A DNA stretch of 43,171 nucleotides from Spartobacteria bacterium AMD-G4 (GTDB taxonomy: Bacteria > Verrucomicrobiota > Verrucomicrobiia > Chthoniobacterales > Terrimicrobiaceae): NCBI GenBank assembly GCA_002290555.1, contig NEUK01000067.1, positions 1 to 43,171 on the forward strand, given 5' to 3'. The notes under the pieces are model-generated. The model saw only the letters and a program-made list of their open reading frames with translations, did no database searches and was not told where the DNA came from. This document shows, one piece after another, positions 18,459-28,083 of this stretch. A program made the position numbers and the translations under genes. Numbering within the stretch: position 1 is the stretch's first letter; each line of letters starts with the position of its first letter.

Positions 18459-19648
18459 CTTATCAACAAGCGCTGGACTGGTTGAACGGCACCCAGTTCA
18501 CAGGAATCAAGCTGGGCCTCGAGAATACTCGCCTTCTCTTGGCTGGGGTCGGAAATCCCGAGCGCCACTTGCGCTTTATCCATGTCGCGGGAACAAATGG
18601 CAAAGGCTCTGTCTGTGCGATGCTCGCTGCCTGTCTGCAAGCCTCGGGCTACAAGACGGGGCTCTACACTTCCCCCCATCTCATCGATTTCCGCGAACGC
18701 ATCCGTGTGGATGGGATCATGATTTCGCAGGTGGAAACCGCCGCCGGGCTCACCCGCTTGAGGGATGCCACTGCGGAGTGGGACCACCAGCCGACATTCT
18801 TCGAGTTGAGCACGGCGTTGGCATTGGATCATTTCGAGCTCTCGGGCTGCGATGTGGTGGTCCTCGAGACCGGTATGGGTGGACGCCTGGACTCCACGAA
18901 TGTCGTTACGCCGCTTGTTTCAGTCATCACTCCCATAGCCATGGATCACATGCTCTGGCTTGGTGACGACATCGCCAAGATCGCCGCCGAAAAAGCCGGT
19001 ATCATCAAGCCGGGAATACCGGTTGTTTCCTCTCCGCAGCGCCCCCCCGCCGAGCAAGTCCTGCGGGCGAGGGCGGATGAGTGCGGCAGCAGCATTCGCT
19101 TCGTCGATGAACCCTATCCGGCCGAGGTCGCTTTGGACGGGGGTCATCAATTACTCAACGCCACCTTGGCGGTTGCCGCCTTGAAGGACTCGGGATTGAG
19201 TTGCGACGCCGATGCCATTGCAAAAGGCCTCGCCGCCGTCAAATGGCCCGCGCGTTTTCAAAGGCTGGGGGATCGCATCATTATCGATGGAGCCCATAAC
19301 GAACACTCGGTGGATGCTCTCGTCTCGACATGGAACGAAGTTTTTGGAGATGAACGGGCGTGCATTGTCTTCGGCGCACTCAAGGACAAAAACTATACCT
19401 CCATGCTCCAAACTCTTGAAAAAATCGGCCATCGGTTTTTCTTTGTCCCGGTGCGCAGCGAGAGGAGCGAAACCCCCGCCGCATTGGGTGCCCTTGCCTC
19501 GCTGCCTTCGGATGAGTTCCACGATCTGCGCGCCGCTTTGACCGCTGCGCTCGCCGACACTCCCAGAGTGCTGATTGCCGGATCGCTTTTTCTCTGCGGA
19601 GAGGCGTTGGGAATCCTCGACGAGCGAGGCCAACTCCGGCCGCTCTGA
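18455..19648 (+). CDS. folC: Folylpolyglutamate synthase / dihydrofolate synthase
   Basis: This 397-residue Mur-ligase-like enzyme begins at the GTG that overlaps the accD stop. The ATP P-loop is HVAGTNGKGSVCAML, followed by TSPHLIDFRERIRVDG, the metal-binding VLETGMGGRLDSTNVV, and ITPIAMDHMLWLGDDIAKIAAEKAGIIK. The C-terminal domain begins with FQRLGDRIIIDGAHNEHSV. It adds glutamate to dihydropteroate and/or folates. Its stop is immediately adjacent to the hflX stop (the six bases TGATCA hold both). Confidence 0.95.
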   Translation: MTYQQALDWLNGTQFTGIKLGLENTRLLLAGVGNPERHLRFIHVAGTNGKGSVCAMLAACLQASGYKTGLYTSPHLIDFRERIRVDGIMISQVETAAGLTRLRDATAEWDHQPTFFELSTALALDHFELSGCDVVVLETGMGGRLDSTNVVTPLVSVITPIAMDHMLWLGDDIAKIAAEKAGIIKPGIPVVSSPQRPPAEQVLRARADECGSSIRFVDEPYPAEVALDGGHQLLNATLAVAALKDSGLSCDADAIAKGLAAVKWPARFQRLGDRIIIDGAHNEHSVDALVSTWNEVFGDERACIVFGALKDKNYTSMLQTLEKIGHRFFFVPVRSERSETPAALGALASLPSDEFHDLRAALTAALADTPRVLIAGSLFLCGEALGILDERGQLRPL

Positions 19649-20926
19649 TCAGCGGCCAATTTGGAATGCCGTGTAGGCGGCAGCGGCCTTGGGCGCGAGA
19701 CGCACGCGCATCTGGATATCGTTGTCGAGATACTCGGAATGGCGGATGTCTCCCTCGCGGTGCAAGCGCGCAATCAAATCTGCACGGGATTGCGGAATCC
19801 GCAATTCAAGCGTCTGGAGGTCGTCGGCAACGAATTCCCCTATGCGGCTGACGAGTTCCTCGAGTCCTGCACCGGTCTTCACAGAAACAAATACCGCCTC
19901 AGGAAATCGCGCTCGCATTTCAGCGACGACCGAGTCGTCGGCAACGGCGTCGATTTTATTGAAGACGACCAGTGTCCGGCGCGAGTCGGCTCCGAGTTCA
20001 TGAAGAACGCTCCGGGTGGTCTCATAAAACTCCATCACCTCCGATTGGCTGATGTCGAGCACATGGATCAAGAAGTCGGACATGACCGCCTCCTCAAGCG
20101 TGGCGTTGAAAGCCTGAACGAGGCCGTGCGGAAGTTTTCGCACAAAGCCAACGGTGTCGGTGAGAAGCAGCGGCTGGTTATTTGGCAGTGCGATCTTGCG
20201 GGTGGTCGTGTCGAGCGTTGCGAAGAGCTTGTCCTCCACCAGCACCTGGGCGCCTGTGAGGGAGCGCAGCAGCGAGGACTTGCCGGCATTTGTGTAGCCC
20301 ACGATCGCCGCATTGGGCACGGGGGCGCGCTTGCGATCCTTGCGCTGGGTCGCCCGCCTCCGCTTCACAGCTTCCAATTCACTTTTGAGTCGATCAATTT
20401 GGCCTCGAATTTTCCGTTTGTCCTGCTCGAGTTGGGATTCCCCTTCGCCCTTGGAGCCGATGCCTCCACCCTGCTTTCCAAGGTGCGACCAGGCGCGAAC
20501 CAGCCGTGGCAACGAATACTCCATGCGAGCCAGATCGACTTGCAAGCGAGCCTCCCGGGTCTGGGCCCGCTTGGCAAAAATATCCAGAATCACTTCCTGC
20601 CGGTCGATCACAAGCATGCCTGTGAGTTTTTCCCAGTTTCTTTGTTGAGAGGGAGTCAGCTCGTTGTCGAAAATCAACACATCTGCTGCGGCCTCCTTGG
20701 CGAGAGCGGCAATTTCCTCTGCTTTGCCAGAACCCATCAGGTAGCGGGCGTGGGGCTCTCGGTGGTGCACAAGTTGCCTGCTCACAATCGGAATACCGAG
20801 CGTGTTGACGAGTTCCACAAGCTCATCCAGCAAGCTGGAGGCATCGCTTTCACTCCCCGTGCCACAGTAGGCGCCAATGAGCGCCGCCTTTTCTACCATT
20901 TTTGGTTTTTCTTTGATTTCGAACAT
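19649..20926 (-). CDS. hflX: Ribosome-associated GTPase HflX
   Basis: This 425-residue GTPase has the HflX N-terminal domain (SRQLVHHREPHARYLMGSGK, LIFDNELTPSQQRNWEKLTG, DRQEVILDIFAKRAQTREAR), a coiled linker with the signature GGIGSKGEGESQLEQDKR, and a G domain with G1 GYTNAGKSSLLRSLTG, G3 DTVGFVRKLPHGLVQAF and G4 NKID. HflX splits stalled 70S ribosomes under stress. Length and motifs are normal. It runs convergent to folC with no spacer and diverges from cheD. Confidence 0.95.
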   Translation of the reverse strand: MFEIKEKPKMVEKAALIGAYCGTGSESDASSLLDELVELVNTLGIPIVSRQLVHHREPHARYLMGSGKAEEIAALAKEAAADVLIFDNELTPSQQRNWEKLTGMLVIDRQEVILDIFAKRAQTREARLQVDLARMEYSLPRLVRAWSHLGKQGGGIGSKGEGESQLEQDKRKIRGQIDRLKSELEAVKRRRATQRKDRKRAPVPNAAIVGYTNAGKSSLLRSLTGAQVLVEDKLFATLDTTTRKIALPNNQPLLLTDTVGFVRKLPHGLVQAFNATLEEAVMSDFLIHVLDISQSEVMEFYETTRSVLHELGADSRRTLVVFNKIDAVADDSVVAEMRARFPEAVFVSVKTGAGLEELVSRIGEFVADDLQTLELRIPQSRADLIARLHREGDIRHSEYLDNDIQMRVRLAPKAAAAYTAFQIGR

Positions 20927-21096
20927 TCGGCGAACACCAGTTTACATCTCACCTGACACCCCGCAAGGCAACGCCCTGCAAAATAAGGCTTCAGCGCGTG
21001 AGGCGCTTCCTCAAAAATACGCTTTCTTCCGAAAAGCGATCGCCTAAAGTCCTTTGGTCCCCCATGGTTCCTTCTTACAACCCCGCAACCGCCCAA

Positions 21097-21576
21097 ATGC
21101 CGACCATTATTGTGGGAGTCGCGGATTTAAAAATCAGCACCGAACCGGCCACCTACATTGCCACCCACGCCTTGGGCTCATGCTTGGGAATTACTTTCCA
21201 CGACGCCAAGAGGCGAATCGGTGGAATGCTCCACGCCATGCTCCCCACTTCAAAAATCACCCAGGGTGAAAAGATTCGTGAAGCCATGTTCTTGGACACC
21301 GGTATACCCAAGTTGCTCACGGCCCTTATTCGAGCGGGAGCGAAAAAGGCGGATATATGCTGCAAGGTTTTTGGTGGCGCCCAACTCATGGCCACCGACA
21401 ACTTTTTTCGAATTGGGTCCAAGAACATCGACATGTTCTACCGGCTCAGTCAGGAAATGGACCTCGATGTCGTTTCCTGGGAAGTCAGCGGCAGGGTTAA
21501 CCGCACCATCCGTCTTAACAATTTAACAGGTGATGTGATTGTGAAAATTCCCTCCAAACCCGAATTCATTCGTTAA
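21097..21576 (+). CDS. cheD: CheD chemoreceptor glutamine deamidase
   Basis: This is a 159-residue protein if started at MPTIIVGVADLKIS; an ATG 33 bases upstream (21064) is also in frame. With the chosen start, the catalytic Cys29 (ALGSCLGI) and His46 (GGMLHAMLP) fall almost exactly where they sit in known CheD proteins. CheD deamidates glutamines in chemoreceptors and can interact with CheC. No receptor, CheA, CheW, CheY or CheC gene is in the window. Its TAA overlaps the ATG of the HDOD gene (TAATG), which implies a coupled pair. Confidence 0.88.
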   Translation: MPTIIVGVADLKISTEPATYIATHALGSCLGITFHDAKRRIGGMLHAMLPTSKITQGEKIREAMFLDTGIPKLLTALIRAGAKKADICCKVFGGAQLMATDNFFRIGSKNIDMFYRLSQEMDLDVVSWEVSGRVNRTIRLNNLTGDVIVKIPSKPEFIR

Positions 21577-22445
21577 TGAAATCCGCAACTGACCTCCAGA
21601 CAGTGGTCGAAATGACGCGCTCGATTCCGTGTGCGCCGGCCATTCTTCCCAAATTGCTCAAGCTCGCCGAAGGTGGCTCCGCCGACCTTGGAGAGATGGA
21701 GATGCTCATCAACCTGGACACCGGACTTGCGACCGATGTGCTCCGGACAGCGAACTCCGCTTATTTTTCCAGCAACCAGCGCTGTGAAAACATATCCGAT
21801 GCGATCCTTCGCCTCGGCAGCAAGGTTCTTTACCGCATTGCGGCATCCACCCTCACCGGCCGATGGCTCGTGCACCCTGTGCGCGGATATGGATGGGAAC
21901 CCGGGGATCTTTGCCGTCACTCCCTCTGCGTTGCGATCTGTGCGGAGACCTTTTCAAAAAAGATGAATCTGGCCGACGCCTCCACGGCCTACACGGCTGG
22001 CCTCATCCATGATCTTGGAAAATTCGCACTCGCTTACGCCAACTTCACCTCTTTGGACGATATTTCCGATCGTGTGCCTGCTGAATTTTCCACCTGGCGC
22101 GAAGCGGAGAAGGTCGTGCTCGGGTTTGAATCCAGCGAAGTCACCAAGGCTTTGCTTGAGAACTGGGGCTTCCCATCGACATTTGTGTCGGTAGGGCATT
22201 TTTATCAGACCCCCTCCGAATCTCCTGAAGCAGATCGGCCCTTGGTGACATTGATTCACGCGGCGAAGCATGTCGCTACTCAATTGGGATATGGTGTGGG
22301 AGTAGATGGCTTTTACTACGAACCCGATGTGGAGGCTCTCCAAGCCGCCGGTTTCAAAGACGAAGAGATGGATGCCGCCATCCCGGAGATTCTGACAACG
22401 ATCCAGCGTTTTATCAGCCCTGCGGGTGATATCAGATTCACCTGA
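21576..22445 (+). CDS. HDOD-domain signalling protein
   Basis: This 289-residue protein begins at the ATG overlapping the cheD stop. The HDOD core is visible from residue 10 to about 210: IPCAPAILPKLLKLAEGGSADLGEMEMLINLD, TDVLRTANSAYFS, DAILRLGSKVLYRIAAS, and AYTAGLIHDLGKFALAY with its His-Asp pair. In HDOD proteins the metal-binding His/Asp set of true HD phosphodiesterases is incomplete, so it is probably a regulatory rather than catalytic domain. No second output domain is present. Coupling to cheD points to motility or taxis signalling, but the partner is unknown. Confidence 0.85.
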   Translation: MKSATDLQTVVEMTRSIPCAPAILPKLLKLAEGGSADLGEMEMLINLDTGLATDVLRTANSAYFSSNQRCENISDAILRLGSKVLYRIAASTLTGRWLVHPVRGYGWEPGDLCRHSLCVAICAETFSKKMNLADASTAYTAGLIHDLGKFALAYANFTSLDDISDRVPAEFSTWREAEKVVLGFESSEVTKALLENWGFPSTFVSVGHFYQTPSESPEADRPLVTLIHAAKHVATQLGYGVGVDGFYYEPDVEALQAAGFKDEEMDAAIPEILTTIQRFISPAGDIRFT

Positions 22446-22472
22446 CACACTCTTGGGAGGTGCTTTGGGCCA

Positions 22473-23450
22473 TCAATCCACGACCAGCATGCAGTCGCCG
22501 TATGAGTAGAATCGGTATCTCTCGCTTATAGCCTCCTGGTAGGCCTTGAAAACGGCCTCGCGACCCGCAAAGGCGCTCACAAGCATGAGGAGTGTGGATT
22601 CGGGGAGATGGAAATTTGTGAGCAATGCCCCGACCCTTTGAAATTCGTAGGGTGGGTAAATAAAAATCCCTGTGCGTCCCTCGCAGGTTTGGAGTGGACC
22701 GGGAGGCTGGGATTCCAGCACGCGCGTTGCGGTGGTTCCGACGGCAATGATGCGCTTGGCATTGTTCAGTGCGGCAGCGGATCGGGCGCTGATGGAGTAG
22801 CTCTCCTCGTGCATTTCATGATCGGCAATTTTTTCGGTTTTTACCGGCAGGAAGGTGCCCGCGCCGACATGGAGGGTGAGGAAAGTATGGTGAATCTGTG
22901 AAAGAATTTCTGGAGTGAAGTGGAGGCCTGCTGTGGGCGCCGCAACCGAGCCGGGCGAATTCGCATAGACGGTCTGGTAGCGGTCATCGTCGAGCTTTTC
23001 GGCCTCCCTTTTGAAATAAGGCGGCAGTGGCATATGGCCGTGCACTTCGAGATCCGGTGCTTCGTCGAATTGCATGATGCGCTCGCCGCCGGGTAGCACC
23101 TCGACGACTTCGGCCACCGTTCCGGCGATCGGCACGCGCGTGCCGGGGCGGAGTTTGCGTCCCGGTTTCACAAGGCATTTCCAGCGGTTGCCGGCAAGGT
23201 TCTCGAGCAGGAATATTTCCACCCCTGGCGGATCGGTGAGGAGCCGGGCCTTGATGACACGCGAGTCGTTGAGGGCGACGATATCCTCCTCGGTGAGAAT
23301 GGATGGAAAATCCTGGAATCTTCGGTGTTCGATTTCTCCGCTTGTGCGGTGGAGAACAAGCATGCGCGATTCGTCTCGCCGGGCGGCGGGTGTTCGCGCG
23401 ATCAGTTCCGGCGGCAGGTCGTAGTGGTAGTCTCTTACTTGGCCCGACAT
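22473..23450 (-). CDS. queA: tRNA preQ1(34) S-adenosylmethionine ribosyltransferase-isomerase
   Basis: This 325-residue enzyme of queuosine synthesis transfers and isomerises the ribosyl group of SAM onto preQ1 at tRNA position 34. Motifs are YDLPPELIARTPAARRDESRM, DIVALNDSRVIKARL, the conserved GSVAAPTAGLHFT, LHVGAGTFLPVKTE, HEMHEESY, and TNFHLPESTLLMLVSAFAG near the C-terminus. It is slightly shorter than the usual 340-355 residues but has all conserved blocks. It is the last gene of the minus-strand run, 8 bp after the GH/GT fusion gene. Confidence 0.95.
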   Translation of the reverse strand: MSGQVRDYHYDLPPELIARTPAARRDESRMLVLHRTSGEIEHRRFQDFPSILTEEDIVALNDSRVIKARLLTDPPGVEIFLLENLAGNRWKCLVKPGRKLRPGTRVPIAGTVAEVVEVLPGGERIMQFDEAPDLEVHGHMPLPPYFKREAEKLDDDRYQTVYANSPGSVAAPTAGLHFTPEILSQIHHTFLTLHVGAGTFLPVKTEKIADHEMHEESYSISARSAAALNNAKRIIAVGTTATRVLESQPPGPLQTCEGRTGIFIYPPYEFQRVGALLTNFHLPESTLLMLVSAFAGREAVFKAYQEAISERYRFYSYGDCMLVVD

Positions 23451-23458
23451 GGAAAGTG

Positions 23459-25951
23459 TCAGGGCTTTTTTGTGATTCGCGTGAATCCACAGCGCGTAGC
23501 CGCATTTTCAACCAGATCGGCAACCCGGCGTTGAAGCCTGTGGGCGCGCCGGAGGAGGATCAGCACAAAAATGCCGTAGGGAACAAAGGGCCACCAGTGC
23601 GCGTCCGGGACGAGCAGCTGATGATATGCCAGCACGGTCAGGAGAATAAAATTCAACAAGAGGGTCGTGGCGACCATACGAAGCTTGAGATGCACACGGG
23701 TGAGGCATTTCGGCCCGCCATGGTATTCCGTGACCGAACGCATTTGGATGCCCCACCAGAAGCTGCCATAGACCTGCGTGTCCCAGTTTTTCCAACCTGT
23801 GTCGATGGAGTAGTTCCAGCCCTCGCTCTCGAGTGCGCTGATCGTTTCCTTGAGCAAGAGTTCGCGCCCGTGCCCGTTTTCACTCCAGAACCGGAGGTTG
23901 CTCTTGCTGCCGCGTGAGCGTTTGAAGTTTTTCTCCTGTGTGGCGATGACGGCTGGCGGGGTGCGCTTGAACTTGAGCCAAGTGAAATACCGGGCCCATC
24001 CCCGCACGAGCGGTTGTGCGAGCGCGAGGAATGCGACGAGCAGGCGGGCGGGCACCGTGTCGTGCTTGGGCTCCAGCCGTGCATGAATCATGTAGGAAAG
24101 AGCGACCAGGAGCGTTCCTCCGAACATCAGGTAGGGAACGATCCGCAGAAAGGGGACCGGTATCGATGCCGCAAAAACCAATGTGGTGAGGGCTACCCAC
24201 TCGATGCTGCTGAGATAGGCGGCGACATCGGACTGCGGGGTCGGGTAGATGGATTGAAAAAGCCCCTCGCCGAAGACGCCATGATAGATGACCGGCTTGT
24301 TGATGAGCCAGGTGAAGCGGGGTGCGCCGTAGATCTGGCCTTTCCACTTTGCCGTGCCGGTGGGGCCGAAGAAGATGAGATGCTGGAAGCGCAACATGGA
24401 CTCCGCCTCGCCATAGCCTTCCTGTTGTTTCCTGAAGGCTTGCAAAGTGAAGCGCCTGTAGTGCCAAACGATGGCCGCAGGGCTGAAGGCGATCACCCCA
24501 CCGCTCTGCTGAAGGCGCCAGCAGAAGTCCACGTCATCGCCTGCCTTGCGGTATTCGGGGTCGAAGCCGCCGACTTGGTTGAATGCCCAGCGGTGGAAGG
24601 CCATGTTACAGCCGGGAATGTGCTCGGCGACGACATCGGTGAGCAGGACATGGCTCGGGCCTCCGGGTGCCGCTGCTACGCAAGCTTGGACCCAATTTTC
24701 CGCAGGGGGCGAAATGTTTGGCCCGCCCACCCCGGCGAAGTCGCCGCTCAGCAGGGTGCCGAGGAGGTAGTAGAGCCAGTCGGGGTCGGCCATGCAGTCG
24801 CTGTCCGTGTAAACAATCACATCCCCCGTCGATTCGTGGGCTCCGACATTGCGCGCGAAGCTGAGGCCCTTGTTTTCCTGACGAATGTTTTTGATCCAGG
24901 GATGCCGTGCCGCAATTTCTTGCGTGTCATCCTTGGAGCCGTCATCGACGAGGACGACTTCGTAGTTTGGATAATTGATATCCCTCAGCGAAGTGAGGCA
25001 GCGGTCGAGTGTCTTGCCGCCGTTGTAGGAGCAGACGATCACTGAGGTTTTCGGATATTCTCGCAGTTTGACGCGCGAGGTCATGGAGCCCTCGCCGAAG
25101 AAAAGGCTCTTTACGGTTTCGAACGCTGGCTTTTTTGTGCGGTCGCGCCGCACCAGTCCGAAGGCCCAGTCCAAAATCTCCTGCCCGCCGCGGAACCACT
25201 CGTCCGTCCATGCATAGACAATGGTGCCTGCGAGGCCGCCGCGAACGACGCTTTCGATGTGCCAGCGCAGCATTTCCGCCTGCTCTTCCTCGGGGTGCCG
25301 GATGGTGTCCATGCCGAATTCGCCAAGGATGAGCGGCTTGTCGTCGGCCAGATTTTGAAGCCTCGCCAGGTAGCGATCGAAGTCATCCTGGCGGTGCAGG
25401 TAGACATTGAATGTCACAAAGTCGCTGTTCTGCGGGAGGAGATACTCGGTCGGAGGATAGCTGGCGTAGGAAAAAAGGGCGCGTGGGTCTTCCGCGCGGC
25501 CGATGTTGATCAGTTGCTCGACAAACTCCGTGACTTCCCGCGCTCCCAGCCAACGCACCATCGTCGTCGGGATTTCATTGCCGACCAGATAGCCGAAGAC
25601 CGCAGGATGGCCTGCGTTTTTTTTAACCCCGTCGCGAACGGCTTTCTTTGCCTCGTTGCGGATTTTCGGGTTGTTGAGAAATTCCAAATGCTCGGCCCAT
25701 GGAATCGAGATGAGCGCCCGAATGCCTCGCGATGCGCACAGGTCCAGAAACCAGCGAGGCGGCACATAGTAGATGCGGACGAGATTCACCCCGGCTTCGA
25801 CCATCATGTCGAAATCCTTGGCCGCCGCCTCGGGAGTCCCGAAGTAGTCGTCTTGGGCGTCGGGCGCGAAAGGGCCGTAGGTCACGCCTTTGATAAAAAA
25901 CTTTTTATCTCCCTCGAAGAAAAACTTGGCGCGCACGCGCACGGGCTGCAT
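23459..25951 (-). CDS. Glycoside hydrolase (clan A TIM barrel) fused to family 2 glycosyltransferase, membrane protein
   Basis: This is an 830-residue protein from the ATG at 25951; a TTG at 25987 would add 12 residues. Residues 1 to about 290 form a clan-A glycosidase-like barrel: FFIKGVTYGPF, GVNLVRIYYVPP, acid/base-type Asn-Glu in YLVGNEIPT, nucleophile-type Glu in LILGEFGMD, and IVYAWTDEWF. Residues about 300-550 are a GT2 domain: SVIVCSYNGGKTLDRCL, VLVDDGSKDDT, the DxD-type YTDSDC, AEHIPGCNMAFHR and a GDDVDFCWRLQQSGG acceptor motif. Membrane helices lie near residues 590-660 and again near 755-800. It probably makes and trims or transglycosylates an exported glycan, but the product is unknown. 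It is 78 bp after dsbD in the same run. Confidence 0.8.
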   Translation of the reverse strand: MQPVRVRAKFFFEGDKKFFIKGVTYGPFAPDAQDDYFGTPEAAAKDFDMMVEAGVNLVRIYYVPPRWFLDLCASRGIRALISIPWAEHLEFLNNPKIRNEAKKAVRDGVKKNAGHPAVFGYLVGNEIPTTMVRWLGAREVTEFVEQLINIGRAEDPRALFSYASYPPTEYLLPQNSDFVTFNVYLHRQDDFDRYLARLQNLADDKPLILGEFGMDTIRHPEEEQAEMLRWHIESVVRGGLAGTIVYAWTDEWFRGGQEILDWAFGLVRRDRTKKPAFETVKSLFFGEGSMTSRVKLREYPKTSVIVCSYNGGKTLDRCLTSLRDINYPNYEVVLVDDGSKDDTQEIAARHPWIKNIRQENKGLSFARNVGAHESTGDVIVYTDSDCMADPDWLYYLLGTLLSGDFAGVGGPNISPPAENWVQACVAAAPGGPSHVLLTDVVAEHIPGCNMAFHRWAFNQVGGFDPEYRKAGDDVDFCWRLQQSGGVIAFSPAAIVWHYRRFTLQAFRKQQEGYGEAESMLRFQHLIFFGPTGTAKWKGQIYGAPRFTWLINKPVIYHGVFGEGLFQSIYPTPQSDVAAYLSSIEWVALTTLVFAASIPVPFLRIVPYLMFGGTLLVALSYMIHARLEPKHDTVPARLLVAFLALAQPLVRGWARYFTWLKFKRTPPAVIATQEKNFKRSRGSKSNLRFWSENGHGRELLLKETISALESEGWNYSIDTGWKNWDTQVYGSFWWGIQMRSVTEYHGGPKCLTRVHLKLRMVATTLLLNFILLTVLAYHQLLVPDAHWWPFVPYGIFVLILLRRAHRLQRRVADLVENAATRCGFTRITKKP

Positions 25952-26029
25952 CTCAGTCACGCGGCTTGGTATAAATTGACCCTCCAAAAAGGCGAGCGTG
26001 TATTTTTTGGGAAGGTTGAGTCGGTGCGA

Positions 26030-28075
26030 TCAGAGCGTTTTCTTCAGGGCCTCGGCAAGGAGGCTCTCAGTGAGGAGTTCAGGAAGAATGATCGGGGCTG
26101 CGGGGTTGGATGCGGGGTAGATGATGTAAAAGGGCACTCCGACGCGGCCGAAACTTTTGAGTGCGGCGGTGATCTCCGGGTTGGCGTTCGTCCAGTCGGC
26201 TTTGACGGGGGTTATGTTTTTTTCCTTCAGAAGGGCGCGGATGGCCGGGGTGTCGATGGCGGTGCGCTCGTTGAATTTGCAGGTGATGCACCAGTCGGCG
26301 GTGAAATCCACAAAGACGGAGCGTCCGGCGGCGAGCTCCGCTTGAATCTTTGCTTCTGAAAAGGGGATCCAGGCCATGCGATCCGGGGATTCGATGCCAA
26401 TTCGCGCGAATTTTTCCCCGAGGAAATACCATCCGCCGCTTGTGAGGGTCGCCAGGATGAGAAGCAGTGTTGCCACGCGCTTTGTGGCGGAGGTGAGCGG
26501 TCCGCAGAAGGAGCCGAGCAGCCAGCAGGCGAAGGCAAGGCAGAGGAGGAAAGCGCAGAACCAGACGATACCCTCCGTGCCGCGCTGCCCGCCGAGGATG
26601 GAGAGGATCCAGACAAGCGTGGCGAGGAGTGGAAAGGCCATGAATTGCTTGAGGCGTTCCATCCATGCGCCCGGGCGCGGGAGAAATTTCAGCCATCCCG
26701 GGCTGGCGCTGAGCAGCAGATAGGGGAGGGCCATGCCGGATGCCACTGCGACGAACATCCCAAGGATCACCGCCGCTGATTGGCTGAAGGCGAATCCCAA
26801 CGCGCTGCCGAGGAACGGCGCCGTGCAGGGAGTAGCCAGAAGAGTCGCGAAGATGCCTTGGAAAAACGACCCTGCGAGGCCGTCAGCGGAACTTGCGCTT
26901 TCCATGGCATTCGAGGCCTTACCGGGAAGCACGAATTCAAAGACGCCGGCCAGATTGAGTGCGAAGACAAACACCACGGAGCCGATGGCCACATTGAACC
27001 ATGGGTTTTGAAACTGAAACGCCCATGTCACCTCGCTGCCGCCGGACTTGAGGGCGATAATCACTGCCGCGAGTCCAAGAAACCACACGAAGATGCCTGC
27101 GCCGAAGGCCAGCCCGTGGAGGAATATGCTGCGCCTCGAGTCCTCCGCCTGCTTCATGAAGCCAAAAATCTTGAGCGAGATGACGGGCAATACACAGGGC
27201 ATGAGATTGAGGATGAGTCCGCCGAGGAATCCGTAAAAAAGAGCGATCCAAAGCGACAAGGTGGCGGTCTGGTTGGTCGCAGCAGGGCTTGCAGAAGCCT
27301 TCTCCGAGACGACCCATCCCCTCCGCGCTGGACCCTCGCCCGTGGAAAGGACTCCTGTAAAAGGACTGGCCGCCTTGATGGAAAGCGTGTCAGGAGGCAG
27401 AAACGAGGGATGTCCCACGATTTGGTTTTCCGCAGGCAGCGGGTAGAGCGCGAGTTGCGTCCCCGCCGGCGCGTTTTTGACTTGGAGCGAAAGGGTCTCG
27501 CCCGTGCGTTTCCAGATCAGATCGAAAGGAGGGGCGTCCTTCGAGGGCAGCTGTGAGCGGAACTCCTCAAAGAGAGTAGTATTTGCAGGAACGGCCGATT
27601 TCGCCACGGGGAGGGTCAGCTCGAGCGAGGCATCTCCGGGCACACACACCTCCTCGCACACGAGCCAAGAGGCATCTGCACGCAGCGTGGCATTTCCAGA
27701 TACATCGGCCGGAGGGGTGATGGTGGCAAGCAGGAGCACCTGCCCGCTGTAGGCGTAGACTTGGATGTCTCCCGGCTCGACTTTGGCCTGTGGCACAGGC
27801 CATTGAATCGGGCCGGTGCTAAAGCCCTCGGGTAGATTCCAGCGGATGGTCGTGGGGAGGCCCGAGTCGCCGCTGTATTGCCAGTAGGTATGCCAGCCGG
27901 GCGCCATTTCCAGCAAGAGGCCGACTTGAAACTTCTGACCTGGAACGATGGCTGTGGTGTCGGCGAGCAGGCTGGCTTTCACCAGTGGCTTCCCGTTGTG
28001 AATCTGCGCGGATGCGGGATTTACCGAGAGGATTAAAAAAGCGAGCCCGAGCGCAAGTCGAAGAGCATTGACCAT
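26030..28075 (-). CDS. dsbD: DsbD-like thiol:disulfide interchange protein
   Basis: This 681-residue protein from the ATG at 28075 has a signal peptide (LALGLAFLILSVNPASAQ). The N-terminal periplasmic domain carries a cysteine pair in WLVCEEVCVPG. The central DsbD/CcdA-type membrane domain of about eight helices has the transmembrane cysteines in NLMPCVLPVISLKI and LATPCTAPFLGSALG. The C-terminal thioredoxin-like domain has the redox motif DWCITCKF and cis-Pro region GVPFYIIYP. It carries electrons from cytoplasmic thioredoxin to periplasmic proteins. All redox cysteines are present. It starts 8 bp after the glycogen synthase stop. Confidence 0.9.
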   Translation of the reverse strand: MVNALRLALGLAFLILSVNPASAQIHNGKPLVKASLLADTTAIVPGQKFQVGLLLEMAPGWHTYWQYSGDSGLPTTIRWNLPEGFSTGPIQWPVPQAKVEPGDIQVYAYSGQVLLLATITPPADVSGNATLRADASWLVCEEVCVPGDASLELTLPVAKSAVPANTTLFEEFRSQLPSKDAPPFDLIWKRTGETLSLQVKNAPAGTQLALYPLPAENQIVGHPSFLPPDTLSIKAASPFTGVLSTGEGPARRGWVVSEKASASPAATNQTATLSLWIALFYGFLGGLILNLMPCVLPVISLKIFGFMKQAEDSRRSIFLHGLAFGAGIFVWFLGLAAVIIALKSGGSEVTWAFQFQNPWFNVAIGSVVFVFALNLAGVFEFVLPGKASNAMESASSADGLAGSFFQGIFATLLATPCTAPFLGSALGFAFSQSAAVILGMFVAVASGMALPYLLLSASPGWLKFLPRPGAWMERLKQFMAFPLLATLVWILSILGGQRGTEGIVWFCAFLLCLAFACWLLGSFCGPLTSATKRVATLLLILATLTSGGWYFLGEKFARIGIESPDRMAWIPFSEAKIQAELAAGRSVFVDFTADWCITCKFNERTAIDTPAIRALLKEKNITPVKADWTNANPEITAALKSFGRVGVPFYIIYPASNPAAPIILPELLTESLLAEALKKTL

Positions 28076-28083
28076 GCATAGTT

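Noticed and set aside
19661-20956. 431-codon open frame on + opposite hflX
   Set aside because: The minus strand carries all HflX motifs; the + frame has no recognisable fold.
24014-25045. 343-codon open frame on + opposite the GH/GT fusion
   Set aside because: Antisense to the GT2 motifs, without any family signature.
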